Assembly: GCA_934371135.1 (NCBI GenBank)
Contig: CAKRNO010000002.1
Span: 62,001 to 126,000, forward strand
Direction of reading: 5' to 3'
Length of the DNA stretch: 64,000 bases
DNA from: an uncultured Eubacteriales bacterium
GTDB lineage: Bacteria > Bacillota > Clostridia > Oscillospirales > CAG-272
Shown: piece by piece, positions 44,466 through 52,803 of the stretch
How positions within the stretch are numbered: the first letter of the stretch is position 1
How the letters are laid out: every line of letters starts with the position of its first letter
Made by a program: the position numbers and the translations under genes
Notes under the pieces: generated by a model
Told to the model about the DNA's origin: nothing
What the model saw: the letters and a program-made list of their open reading frames with translations, nothing else
Database searches by the model: none

Positions 44466-46982
44466 ATGAAGAATATTCTCGTCATTGACGGTAACAGCAT
44501 CATCAACCGCGCCTACTACGGCGTGCGTCCGCTCTCCACGAAGGACGGCAGACCCACCAACGCCGTGTTCGGCACCCTCAACATCATCGGCCGCCAGCTG
44601 GAGGCGATCCGCCCGGACTATGCCGCCGTCGCCTTTGATGTAAAATCGCCAACCTTCCGTCATAAGATCTTCGACGCCTACAAGGCGGGCAGGCGCGAGA
44701 CCCCGGAGGACCTCCTCACCCAGTTCGCCCCCGTCAAGGAGTGCCTCGCCGCCATGGGGCTGACCGTCCTCGAGCTCCCGGGCTATGAGGCAGACGACAT
44801 CCAGGGCACCGTCTCGGCATGGGTCGAGGACCTGCCGGACGGGCACGCTTATATCCTCTCGGGTGACCGCGACCTGTTCCAGCTCATCGACGACCGCACG
44901 ACGGTGCTCTACGCCGGACAGGAGACCAAGGCATTCGACCGCGCCGCCTTCCGCGAAAAATACCCCGGCATCGAGCCGGAGCAGTTCGTGGATCTCAAAG
45001 CCCTCATGGGTGACGCCTCGGACAACATCCCCGGTGTCGCCGGGGTCGGGGAAAAAACAGCGCTCAAGCTCATCGCCGCCTATGGCTCGATCGACGGCGT
45101 CTATGCGCACATCGACGATAAGGAGATTGCGAACGGCGTGCGCGAGAAGCTCAAAAACAGCCACGACAACGCCTATCTGTCCCTTGCCCTCGCCCGTATC
45201 CTGCGGGAAGCGCCTCTGCCCCTGACGCTTGGAGACATCGCTTATCACGGGATGCAGAGCGACCGCCTCTACCGCCTGCTCTCCGACCTGGAGCTGAACA
45301 GCATCATCAACCGGCTGCATCTCGCTCCGGGAGAGAGCGACGCACCCGCCGCCGCGGACGCCGCCGTCACCTACCGCGAAGTCACGCTCGAAGAAGTGCT
45401 CGCAGTGGACGGAAAGTTTGCTTTCCAGTACGACGAATCCGCCTGCTACCTGTCCGACGGCGCCACGCATCGGATGTTCCGGGGCACCCCCGCCGACCTT
45501 GCTCCGCTTTTCACAAGCCCCAACCAAATCCTTTGCTATGACGGCAAAAAGCTGTGGCATACCCTGCATGATGCAGGCATTCAGGTAAGCGCAAGTTTGC
45601 TTGACATTCCCTTATATGCCTATGTGACAGACGCCTCCCTCGGTACCAAAACGCCACAGCAGCTCGCCACAGACCTGCTGGGCAAAACGGTGGAACCCGA
45701 CGCGCCGTTCGCACACCTTTTACCGGAGCTGGAAAGCGAGCTTTACAAAACAATATGTGAGCACGGCGCAGAAATGCTGTTAACGGACGTAGAGCTGCCG
45801 CTCCTGCCGATTCTTGCCGAGATGGAGACCGTCGGCTTCCGTATTGACACGGAGGGGCTGCGCGCCTACGGCGTAGAGCTCAACGCCATGGCGGAGAAGT
45901 ATGCCGCGTCTGTTCAGGCGATGGCGGGGCACCCCTTCAACCTCAATTCCCCGAAGCAGCTCGGTGAAGTGCTGTTTGAGGAGATGAAGCTGCCGGCGCC
46001 GAAAAAGAAAAAGACGGGCTATTCCACCGATGCGGAGACGCTCGAAAAGCTGAAGGACGTTCACCCGATTGCCGAGGAAATCCTCCTTTACCGACAGCTC
46101 AACAAGCTCTACACCACCTATGCGGTGGGACTGCTCACGGCGGCTGACGCCACCGGGCGTCTGCACACCGACTTCAAGCAGGCGCTCACAGCGACCGGCA
46201 GGCTCTCCTCGGCGGAGCCGAATCTGCAGAACATCCCGATCCGCACCCCTGCGGGGCGCGAGTTCCGCCGTTATTTCATCCCGAGCGACGGGTATGTCCT
46301 GGTGGACGCCGACTATTCGCAGATCGAGCTGCGCCTGCTCGCCATCCTGTCAGGGGACGAAGCCATGATCCATGCTTTTACGAGCGGTGCGGACATTCAT
46401 ACCATGACGGCGGCGAGCGCCTTCCGCATCCCGCCGGAGGAAGTCACCCCGGCGCTCCGTAAGAGCGCAAAAGCCATCAACTTCGGCATCGTCTACGGTA
46501 TCAGCGCTTTCTCGCTCTCGCAGGATCTGCACATCTCGGTCGCCGAGGCGAAAGAATATATAGAGCACTATATGCAGACCTATCCCGGCATCCGCGGCTA
46601 TCTCGAATCCTCTGTCGAGCACGCCGCCGAGGTCGGCTATACCGAGACGCTCTACGGCAGGCGTCGGTATATCCCGGAGCTCAAGAGTTCGAACGGCGCC
46701 GTCCGCGCGCTCGGGCGCCGCATGGCGCTGAACGCGCCGCTCCAGGGCACGGCAGCCGACATCATGAAGATGGCGATGGTACGGGTCGCCCGCGCCCTCG
46801 CGGCAGAGCTGCCCACCGCCCGCCTCATCATGCAGGTGCACGACGAGCTGGTTCTCGAGTGCCCCCCCGAGGACGCCGGGCGCGCCGCCGCGATCCTCCG
46901 CCGCGAGATGGAGGGCGTCGGCTCTGCATTCCCCGTCCCGCTCACCGTGGACGTCGAGATCGGGCACAACTGGCTCAAATAA
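44466..46982 (+). CDS. polA: DNA polymerase I
   Basis: An 838-residue repair/replication polymerase. N-terminal 5'-3' exonuclease about 1-290 (DGNSIINRAYYG, GYEADDIQGT, LMGDASDNIPGV). A middle 3'-5' exonuclease-like domain about 300-460 lacks the DxE motif (QYDES at the expected place), so proofreading is probably absent, as in Bacillus enzymes. The polymerase domain about 470-838 has DYSQIELR, RKSAKAINFGIVYG and VHDEL. A stretch about 45500-45790 in the middle domain is less G+C-rich with different codon choice. Second gene after the 43488 membrane protein. Confidence 0.97.
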   Translation: MKNILVIDGNSIINRAYYGVRPLSTKDGRPTNAVFGTLNIIGRQLEAIRPDYAAVAFDVKSPTFRHKIFDAYKAGRRETPEDLLTQFAPVKECLAAMGLTVLELPGYEADDIQGTVSAWVEDLPDGHAYILSGDRDLFQLIDDRTTVLYAGQETKAFDRAAFREKYPGIEPEQFVDLKALMGDASDNIPGVAGVGEKTALKLIAAYGSIDGVYAHIDDKEIANGVREKLKNSHDNAYLSLALARILREAPLPLTLGDIAYHGMQSDRLYRLLSDLELNSIINRLHLAPGESDAPAAADAAVTYREVTLEEVLAVDGKFAFQYDESACYLSDGATHRMFRGTPADLAPLFTSPNQILCYDGKKLWHTLHDAGIQVSASLLDIPLYAYVTDASLGTKTPQQLATDLLGKTVEPDAPFAHLLPELESELYKTICEHGAEMLLTDVELPLLPILAEMETVGFRIDTEGLRAYGVELNAMAEKYAASVQAMAGHPFNLNSPKQLGEVLFEEMKLPAPKKKKTGYSTDAETLEKLKDVHPIAEEILLYRQLNKLYTTYAVGLLTAADATGRLHTDFKQALTATGRLSSAEPNLQNIPIRTPAGREFRRYFIPSDGYVLVDADYSQIELRLLAILSGDEAMIHAFTSGADIHTMTAASAFRIPPEEVTPALRKSAKAINFGIVYGISAFSLSQDLHISVAEAKEYIEHYMQTYPGIRGYLESSVEHAAEVGYTETLYGRRRYIPELKSSNGAVRALGRRMALNAPLQGTAADIMKMAMVRVARALAAELPTARLIMQVHDELVLECPPEDAGRAAAILRREMEGVGSAFPVPLTVDVEIGHNWLK

Positions 46983-47011
46983 CGCACAGCTGCCCCCTTT
47001 GCCATCGACAC

Positions 47012-47050
47012 ATAATAAAATCCACCCGCCGGACGGGTGGATTTTATTAT
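47012..47050. terminator. Bidirectional terminator after polA
   Basis: A perfect 17-bp stem (47012-47028 with 47034-47050), with A-rich and T-rich outer ends, between convergent polA and the SipL-like gene. It should stop transcription both ways. Confidence 0.92.
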
Positions 47051-47136
47051 GGCTTTATCCGGATGTATACCGTCAACGCCTGCGGCAGGTACCGGCGAAG
47101 CGCTCTTCTGCATGACGCGAACGGTCGTCTTTCCGC

Positions 47137-48660
47137 TCAATCGTATTCCAGCATGAGGTGACTCATACCGTCGAGGTGCTGGGGCAGGTCGGGCGATTCC
47201 ATCGCCTCACGCGGGATGGAGTTGGCATCGACCAGCCCGGCGAGCGGCACATGATACCGCTTCCCGATGTTCCAGAGCGAGTCGCCCCCCTCGGGATATA
47301 CCGCGATAATCTCCCCGCGCCTGTGGGCGAACGGATGCTCGCTGTCCGCCTCAATCTCCTCAACCGCCTCCATTTCATTCGTGGCGGTCGCGAGACACGA
47401 GACCTGCAGCTCGGCGTCTGCCGAGAGTTTCTGCCCGTCGGAGCGCAGATGGCACCCGACCGCGTGCACCTGCGGCATGAGCTGCGCGCCCGTCGGGAGC
47501 GGCTCCTTGGCGGTCATCCGCACCTTCCACGGGAAGCGGAAGGTGGTGCCGGTATAGCTCTCGTCCCCGGGGATCCCAATGAGACACAGCATCCGCATCT
47601 CGCCCTCCACCGTGATCTCTGCGCCGTCCGCCGTGCAGGAAGTCACGCTCGCCTGCCCGCGGCAGTCGAACGGTATCGCTTCTTCATCAAGTCCGAGCTC
47701 GGAGAGCGGCACCGACCCGTCCACCGTATAGTTCCCCTGCAGGCAAGCCGGATAATATCTGCCGACGATCGGCGCGAGTGAAACATTGACCGGATACTCC
47801 ATGGCGTAGACGTCGCACATGGGGGTCACCACCTCGTTGTTCACGGCGACGCCGAATAGCGTCACGCGGGCGTCGAACACCAGGCGGTCGCTCCCCTCCT
47901 CGCTCGCAAAGGTCGCGTTACAGGCGGTACATCTGCCGAATGCCATCGCGCAGAAGGCGGGGGTCAGCCGCTCCTCGGTGATCGTCTCCTCCATCGGGAT
48001 CTTGCCGCGCACGGTATAGGGCACGCCCGCACCGTCCGCACAGAGCGCCGTCATCCACAGATCTGCCCGGACGCGGACGGCGCCGACCTCCGCCTTCGCC
48101 TCGCGGACAAGTACCCGTCCGCACACGGAGAGGAGCCGGCTTTGCGGCTCCGCCTTGACGCTGTCGGAGAGCTCCGCCTCCTCGCCCTCGAAAAAGACCG
48201 TCTCGCCCACCGTCAGATTCCGCCGCAGGATCTCGCACGCCCCGATGTCGCCCGTCTCCGCCTCCGTGACCGTCTCGCGGCGGACCGCCATCGGGCGCAG
48301 GGTCATATTCGCCTTCATGGTCACGCGGCGAGGTCCGCCGAGGCGGCAGGTGACGCTGTCCACCGTCGGGACGACCTGCATCTCTACGCCCTCCCCGCCC
48401 GGGATCTGACAGGAGAAGGTGCCGTCCAGCGTCACAGACGCAACCGCCCCCTCGCCATCCAGATAGATCAGGCAGTAGGTGACCTCTCCGCCGACCTCCG
48501 TTTTGTCCTGCGTATCATACTGCCCCGTGACCGTCGCGTCACAGTCCACCCGCAGAACACGCCGCACCTCCGGCGTGTAGTCCGGCAGGGTGTATTCACC
48601 GCCCGTCTCGCAGGAATACGTCCCCGCGAGCGTGCGCTCCGTCTCATAGGTGTTTGCCAT
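47137..48660 (-). CDS. SipL-like DUF3794 and LysM protein
   Basis: A 507-residue protein with two or more DUF3794 (SPOCS) domains in the first 430 residues (first with SGEGTYCLIYLDG-like TYCLIYLDGEG near residue 65; a later copy around GRYYPACLQGNYTVDG) and a C-terminal LysM-like domain (GDSLWNIGKRYHVPLAGLVDAN). This layout is that of SipL, which anchors the SpoIVA basement layer of the spore coat in clostridia. No signal peptide, consistent with action in the mother cell. Start at 48660 has a GGGGG site. The best sporulation clue in the window. Confidence 0.85.
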   Translation of the reverse strand: MANTYETERTLAGTYSCETGGEYTLPDYTPEVRRVLRVDCDATVTGQYDTQDKTEVGGEVTYCLIYLDGEGAVASVTLDGTFSCQIPGGEGVEMQVVPTVDSVTCRLGGPRRVTMKANMTLRPMAVRRETVTEAETGDIGACEILRRNLTVGETVFFEGEEAELSDSVKAEPQSRLLSVCGRVLVREAKAEVGAVRVRADLWMTALCADGAGVPYTVRGKIPMEETITEERLTPAFCAMAFGRCTACNATFASEEGSDRLVFDARVTLFGVAVNNEVVTPMCDVYAMEYPVNVSLAPIVGRYYPACLQGNYTVDGSVPLSELGLDEEAIPFDCRGQASVTSCTADGAEITVEGEMRMLCLIGIPGDESYTGTTFRFPWKVRMTAKEPLPTGAQLMPQVHAVGCHLRSDGQKLSADAELQVSCLATATNEMEAVEEIEADSEHPFAHRRGEIIAVYPEGGDSLWNIGKRYHVPLAGLVDANSIPREAMESPDLPQHLDGMSHLMLEYD

Positions 48661-48814
48661 TGTCCATCCCCCATTCACGCGTTTTGTTCCATTCTATGAA
48701 GGAACGCTGCCCGCTAGAACGGAGAACGGAAAGCGCCCCCCGGACGGGGAGCGCTCCGGTGACGAAAGCCGACGGTCAGGGGACCCTACCCGCCGTGCGA
48801 TCATCGCGCCGTAT

Positions 48815-49882
48815 TTATGCTTTTTCTTCGGTATCGGCTGACGCTGCCGTCCCGCCGTTTGTTCCGTCGTTTTCCGCATCGCCCGCAGGGGTTTCGGCGC
48901 GGGTATCGGCGGGGGCGTCGCTCGCCGCACCGCTCGTCGGGTTGCCGGCGGAGGCGTCGTCTCCGTCGCGACCGCTGTCGTCGGTGCTCTCCCCCGTGCC
49001 GTCGGTATTTTCCCCGGGCGCTCCCGGCGTCAGGACCGCACGTTTCCACAGCCCCTTGGTCATTTTACCGAGCCCGTTCAGCATACGGTCGGCGGTCAGG
49101 CGTTTGCGGTCCTTTTTATGTGCGATGCGGTCTTCTTCAATGCGGGCGAGTACCGCCTCGGCATCGTCCCTCTCGCTCCCGATGATCGTTTCCAGCACCT
49201 CTGCGGCGTACTCCTCTCCGCTCGCAATCATGTTCATGACCGACGCATGGTCGATAAAGAGCGAATCGGCGAGGATGGAGTTGTTCGGGAAATTGATACG
49301 GATGATACGCCGGTTTATATCCTTGTTCACAAAGAAGTAATCATATTTGTCAAAATAGAGTGCAATGACATAATCCGGCTCGCAGAGCGGCAGGGGGAAC
49401 AGCGGCATATTGTCCACCCATCCGCCGTCCGCGTATTTCACGCCGTCGATGGTGACGGCGGGATAAACGGCAGGCACCGCAACCGCAGCCGAGACGTAGG
49501 TATCCATCTGCTCCGGGGGAATTTTCGAAAGATCGGCGTAGTAGATGGTGCGCTCACGCGACTGCATGAGCGGTACATAAAAAGGCACCCGGCTCTGCCC
49601 GAGCGCGGCGACGCGGTGTATCGCGTCCGGGACGTAAGACCCGTGCAGAAACCGCACGATACTCTTACGCTTGGGGCTGTCCGCATTGGCACCCTCCCAG
49701 AACTCCCGCATCTCGTCGGTGTGCCCGGTCAGAAAGCTCTGCGCGTTCAGCGCACCGACCGAGCTCGCACTCACGCAAGCAAAGTCCTCCGGCGCGAAAT
49801 ACTTTTCGATCGCCCGGAGCGCCCCGATCTGGTACGCCCCTTTCGAAAGCCCGCCGGACAGCAGCAGTCCTACTTTTGCCAT
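48815..49882 (-). CDS. Patatin-like phospholipase
   Basis: A 355-residue patatin/RssA-type serine lipase. The oxyanion loop SGGLSKGAYQIG spans residues 9-20. The nucleophile elbow reads A39-S40-S41-V42-G43, so the first Gly of G-x-S-x-G is replaced by Ala. The second member of the Ser-Asp dyad is D152 in ADGG. Residues about 290-355 are an acidic Asp/Thr/Gly/Ala-rich low-complexity tail. No signal peptide or membrane segment, so it likely acts on the inner leaflet. Substrate unknown. Confidence 0.88.
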   Translation of the reverse strand: MAKVGLLLSGGLSKGAYQIGALRAIEKYFAPEDFACVSASSVGALNAQSFLTGHTDEMREFWEGANADSPKRKSIVRFLHGSYVPDAIHRVAALGQSRVPFYVPLMQSRERTIYYADLSKIPPEQMDTYVSAAVAVPAVYPAVTIDGVKYADGGWVDNMPLFPLPLCEPDYVIALYFDKYDYFFVNKDINRRIIRINFPNNSILADSLFIDHASVMNMIASGEEYAAEVLETIIGSERDDAEAVLARIEEDRIAHKKDRKRLTADRMLNGLGKMTKGLWKRAVLTPGAPGENTDGTGESTDDSGRDGDDASAGNPTSGAASDAPADTRAETPAGDAENDGTNGGTAASADTEEKA

Positions 49883-49931
49883 AATTTTTGCCTTTCGTCT
49901 GTGTTTTTGTGTGCCACCCGCCGCAATGGTT

Positions 49932-49962
49932 CATGGGGGAGCCGCCGGGCGGCTCCCCCATG
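49932..49962. repeat. Large perfect palindrome between rhaD and the lipase gene
   Basis: A 15-base inverted repeat (49932-49946 with 49948-49962) around a single base. A second perfect 7-bp palindrome, TCCGACC/GGTCGGA (49980-49994), lies directly behind the rhaD stop codon. No U-run follows either in the minus direction, so rho-independent termination is uncertain. Confidence 0.7.
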
Positions 49963-49994
49963 GGTCGGTTGACAGTATCTCCGACCGGGTCGGA

Positions 49995-50813
49995 TTACTT
50001 CAAAATGCCGGCGCGGGGCGTCACATGGAAGTGGTCGGCGAGCTCCAGCATCTGTGCATCGGTAATGGTGTTGATGCGCTTCAGACCGGCGGTCAGCATA
50101 TAGATGGTCGCAGCCTTCTCGACCGTCTCGACAAGACCGAACGCCTCGTCCAGCGTCTTGCCTGCACCGTACAGCCCGTGCATCCCCCAGACCACGCTGC
50201 GCGCGCGGGTCATGCAGTCGGCAGTGGCTTCCCCGATCTCATTGGTGCCGCAGAGCATCCACGGCAGGACCTCTACCCCGTCCGGGAACACCACGACGCA
50301 CTCGGTGCTCATCTGCCAGAGCGTGTGCGTGAACTCGTTGGTGTTCAGCGTGTGCACATAGGTCATGGCGAGCAGGTTGGTCGGGTGGCAGTGCATGACC
50401 ACGCGGTTCTCGGGATCCACGGAGAGACGGGAAATATGGCTCATGAGGTGCGCGGGCAGCTCACTCGTGAACTTCCCGCCGTCGGCGTAGCCCCAGAGGA
50501 GCTCTGCCGTCGTACCGTCTTCGGCGATCCGGATGATACCGAGGTTGGTCTCGGGATCCCCTTTCACGTTCTTGAAATATTTGCCCGTGCCGGTCACGAT
50601 GAAGTACTTGCCGATGAGCGGCTTCGCATCAAAACCGGTCGGGATGCGGCGGAGGACGTGGTCGGTGTCAAGGTAGGCGCTGACCTCCTCCCCGGTGAGC
50701 AGATAGCTGATATTGCCGCCGTTGCGCTCATCCCAGCCGAGGCGGTACATATTGGCGGTGATCTCGCTCATTTCCTTTACGAAGGGTGCTTCGGAAACAT
50801 TGTTCTTTTTCAT
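49995..50813 (-). CDS. rhaD: Rhamnulose-1-phosphate aldolase
   Basis: A 272-residue class II zinc aldolase that splits L-rhamnulose 1-phosphate into dihydroxyacetone phosphate and L-lactaldehyde. Numbering matches the E. coli enzyme: E118 next to the zinc, zinc ligands H141 and H143 in MHCHPTN and H212 in GMHGLYG. NGGNISYLL is the phosphate region. It follows ackA by 12 bases. No rhaA, rhaB or rhaR gene is in view, so the rest of the pathway must be elsewhere. Confidence 0.9.
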   Translation of the reverse strand: MKKNNVSEAPFVKEMSEITANMYRLGWDERNGGNISYLLTGEEVSAYLDTDHVLRRIPTGFDAKPLIGKYFIVTGTGKYFKNVKGDPETNLGIIRIAEDGTTAELLWGYADGGKFTSELPAHLMSHISRLSVDPENRVVMHCHPTNLLAMTYVHTLNTNEFTHTLWQMSTECVVVFPDGVEVLPWMLCGTNEIGEATADCMTRARSVVWGMHGLYGAGKTLDEAFGLVETVEKAATIYMLTAGLKRINTITDAQMLELADHFHVTPRAGILK

Positions 50814-50825
50814 GGTAGTATCTCC

Positions 50826-52028
50826 TTATTTCGTTACGATATCCAGGGTTTCTTTGGCAATCATGTATTCCTCGTCGGTCGGGATGACGAGGACCCTGAC
50901 GCGGCTGCCCTCTCCAGTGATGTCCCCGGCGGTACCGCGCTTCATCGCGCCGTTCACCGCTTCATCGATCCTGATCCCGAGGTAGTCGAGATCACGGCAG
51001 ATGTTGGCGCGCACGACGGAGTCGTTCTCCCCGATGCCCGCGGTGAAAACAAGTGCGTCACAGCCGTTCATCTCCGCGATGAGCGAGCCGATGATCTTTT
51101 TCGCCTGGTGATAGAACACCTTCATCGCCAGCGCACAGCGGGCGTCGCCCTTCGCCTCGCCCTCCATGACCTTGCGGCAGTCCGCCATGCCGGTCATACC
51201 GAGGAAGCCGGACTTCTTCGTCAGAATGGTATCCATTTCTTCGGGCGTGTAGCCGTCTACCCGCATGAGATACGTGACGATGGTCGGGTCGATGGAGCCG
51301 GTACGCGTCCCCATCATGATGCCCTCCTGCGGGGTGAAGCCCATGGTCGTATCGACGCAGACGCCGTCACGGATGGCACTGAAGCTGGAGCCGCTGCCGA
51401 GGTGGCAGGTCACGAGCTTCAGCTCGCGCAGGTCGCGGCCGAGGTATTCTGCCGTCTTGCCGCTCACATAGCGGTGCGAGGTACCGTGGAAGCCGTAGCG
51501 GCGGATGTGGCGCTTTTCGACGATCTCATAGGGGAGCGCATAGGAATACGACTCCGGCGGGAGCGTGCGGTAGAAAGCGCTGTCCGCGACGACAACGTGC
51601 TTCACACCGGGGAGCAGCGCCTGGCACGCGGTGATTGCCGCGATGGCAGCGGGCGCGTGGAGCGGGTTAATCGGCGTGATTTCGTGGAGATAATCCAGCT
51701 CTGCCTGTCCGACGACGTTGACGGTCAGCTTCTCGCCGCCGTGGACGATACGGTGACCGACGGCGCCGATCTCGGAGAGGCTGTTCACCACCCCGCGCAC
51801 GGGGTCGGTCAGGAGCCCCATCACGATGGACAGCGCCACCGAGTGGTCGGGCAGATCCACCTCGAACTCATACTTGTCCATACCGGGCTTTCTGTGGGTA
51901 ACACGCCCCTTGCTGCTCGCGACATTGATGTTCTCGCAGCCGCCGCGGCAGAGCACGTCGCCCGTATCCATGTCGAAGAGCTGATACTTGAGAGAAGAAC
52001 TGCCTGCATTGATCACAAGGATTTTCAT
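50826..52028 (-). CDS. ackA: Acetate kinase
   Basis: A 400-residue enzyme converting acetyl phosphate and ADP to acetate and ATP. The ASKHA fold motifs NAGSSSLKYQLFD, GHRIVHGGE, GFHGTSHRYV and FTAGIGEND are in order. It yields ATP by fermentation. There is no phosphate acetyltransferase next to it; instead it is co-transcribed with rhaD from a good promoter. Confidence 0.97.
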   Translation of the reverse strand: MKILVINAGSSSLKYQLFDMDTGDVLCRGGCENINVASSKGRVTHRKPGMDKYEFEVDLPDHSVALSIVMGLLTDPVRGVVNSLSEIGAVGHRIVHGGEKLTVNVVGQAELDYLHEITPINPLHAPAAIAAITACQALLPGVKHVVVADSAFYRTLPPESYSYALPYEIVEKRHIRRYGFHGTSHRYVSGKTAEYLGRDLRELKLVTCHLGSGSSFSAIRDGVCVDTTMGFTPQEGIMMGTRTGSIDPTIVTYLMRVDGYTPEEMDTILTKKSGFLGMTGMADCRKVMEGEAKGDARCALAMKVFYHQAKKIIGSLIAEMNGCDALVFTAGIGENDSVVRANICRDLDYLGIRIDEAVNGAMKRGTAGDITGEGSRVRVLVIPTDEEYMIAKETLDIVTK

Positions 52029-52072
52029 GAAACTGACACCTCTGTTTTTATATTATCCATTTACAAAAAGAC

Positions 52073-52101
52073 AGTATAGCACACGCGCCCCGCGAAATCA
52101 A
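52073..52101 (-). promoter_or_regulatory. Promoter for ackA-rhaD
   Basis: On the minus strand TTGATT (52096-52101), a 17-base spacer and TATACT (52073-52078) with TG one base ahead, giving a leader of about 40 nt. Confidence 0.8.
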
Positions 52102-52122
52102 GGGCGGGAGGATTTTTTCTCC

Positions 52123-52803
52123 TCATGCGTGCCGCCGCGGACGCGGCGCCCCCTCCGCCTCTCCGAGGTCAAGATACTCTCCGACCACGGCGGCGATTTT
52201 GTCACGCTCAAACGCCGCCCAGGCGTCCTCGACGCCGACGACGCGGAAGCCCATGGCGGCAGCCGTCCGGATGGAGTAATACGAATCCTCGAACAACAGA
52301 CATTCCGTGGGGTCGGCACCTCCGAAGCGCCGGAGCGCCTCCTCAAAGATACCGGGCGCCTCCTTGCCGCCGCCACCCGTCATATCCTCGTGGGTCAGCA
52401 CAAATTCGAAATAGGGTGCGAGCCCGGTTTTGGCAAGGCAGAGCGCAGCGCCCACGTGCGGCGTGAGCGTAATGATGCCCATGCGGCAACCTGCCGCCCG
52501 GAGGGTGTCGAGCAGCGCTACGGCACCTGGCTTGACGCGGACATCCTCGGCGTAATGCCGCGCCATGTGCACCTCGGTGAAGCGGATCATCTCGGGGAGC
52601 GTCGCGGTAATACCGACGGAGGCAAGGTACGAGAGCACCTCTCCGTAGCCGCGCGCCGTTTCAAGGCAGCGCAGCCCCGCCTCGTCCGGTCGGATGCCGA
52701 CCTCGGCGAGGTATTCCAGCGGCATCTCGCGCCAGTAGCCCATCGAATCGACGAGCGTACCGTCCATGTCAAACAGCGCATAGGGCAGAATGGGCGTTTT
52801 CAC
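52123..52803 (-). CDS. HAD-family phosphatase
   Basis: A 226-residue haloacid-dehalogenase hydrolase of the beta-phosphoglucomutase-like subgroup. Motif I FDMDGTLVDS (nucleophile Asp), an alpha-helical cap, motif II TLTPH-like ITLTP, motif III lysine in GGGGKEAP and motif IV EDSYYSIRTA. The start is a GTG overlapping the topB stop (GTGA), so it is translated from the topB transcript. Substrate cannot be said. The last 15 residues are basic. Confidence 0.85.
   Translation of the reverse strand: MKTPILPYALFDMDGTLVDSMGYWREMPLEYLAEVGIRPDEAGLRCLETARGYGEVLSYLASVGITATLPEMIRFTEVHMARHYAEDVRVKPGAVALLDTLRAAGCRMGIITLTPHVGAALCLAKTGLAPYFEFVLTHEDMTGGGGKEAPGIFEEALRRFGGADPTECLLFEDSYYSIRTAAAMGFRVVGVEDAWAAFERDKIAAVVGEYLDLGEAEGAPRPRRHA

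Noticed and set aside
43407..45569. 720-codon minus-strand frame over the membrane protein and polA
   Set aside because: Low-complexity Glu/Gly/Arg shadow with no start signal; it crosses two real genes.
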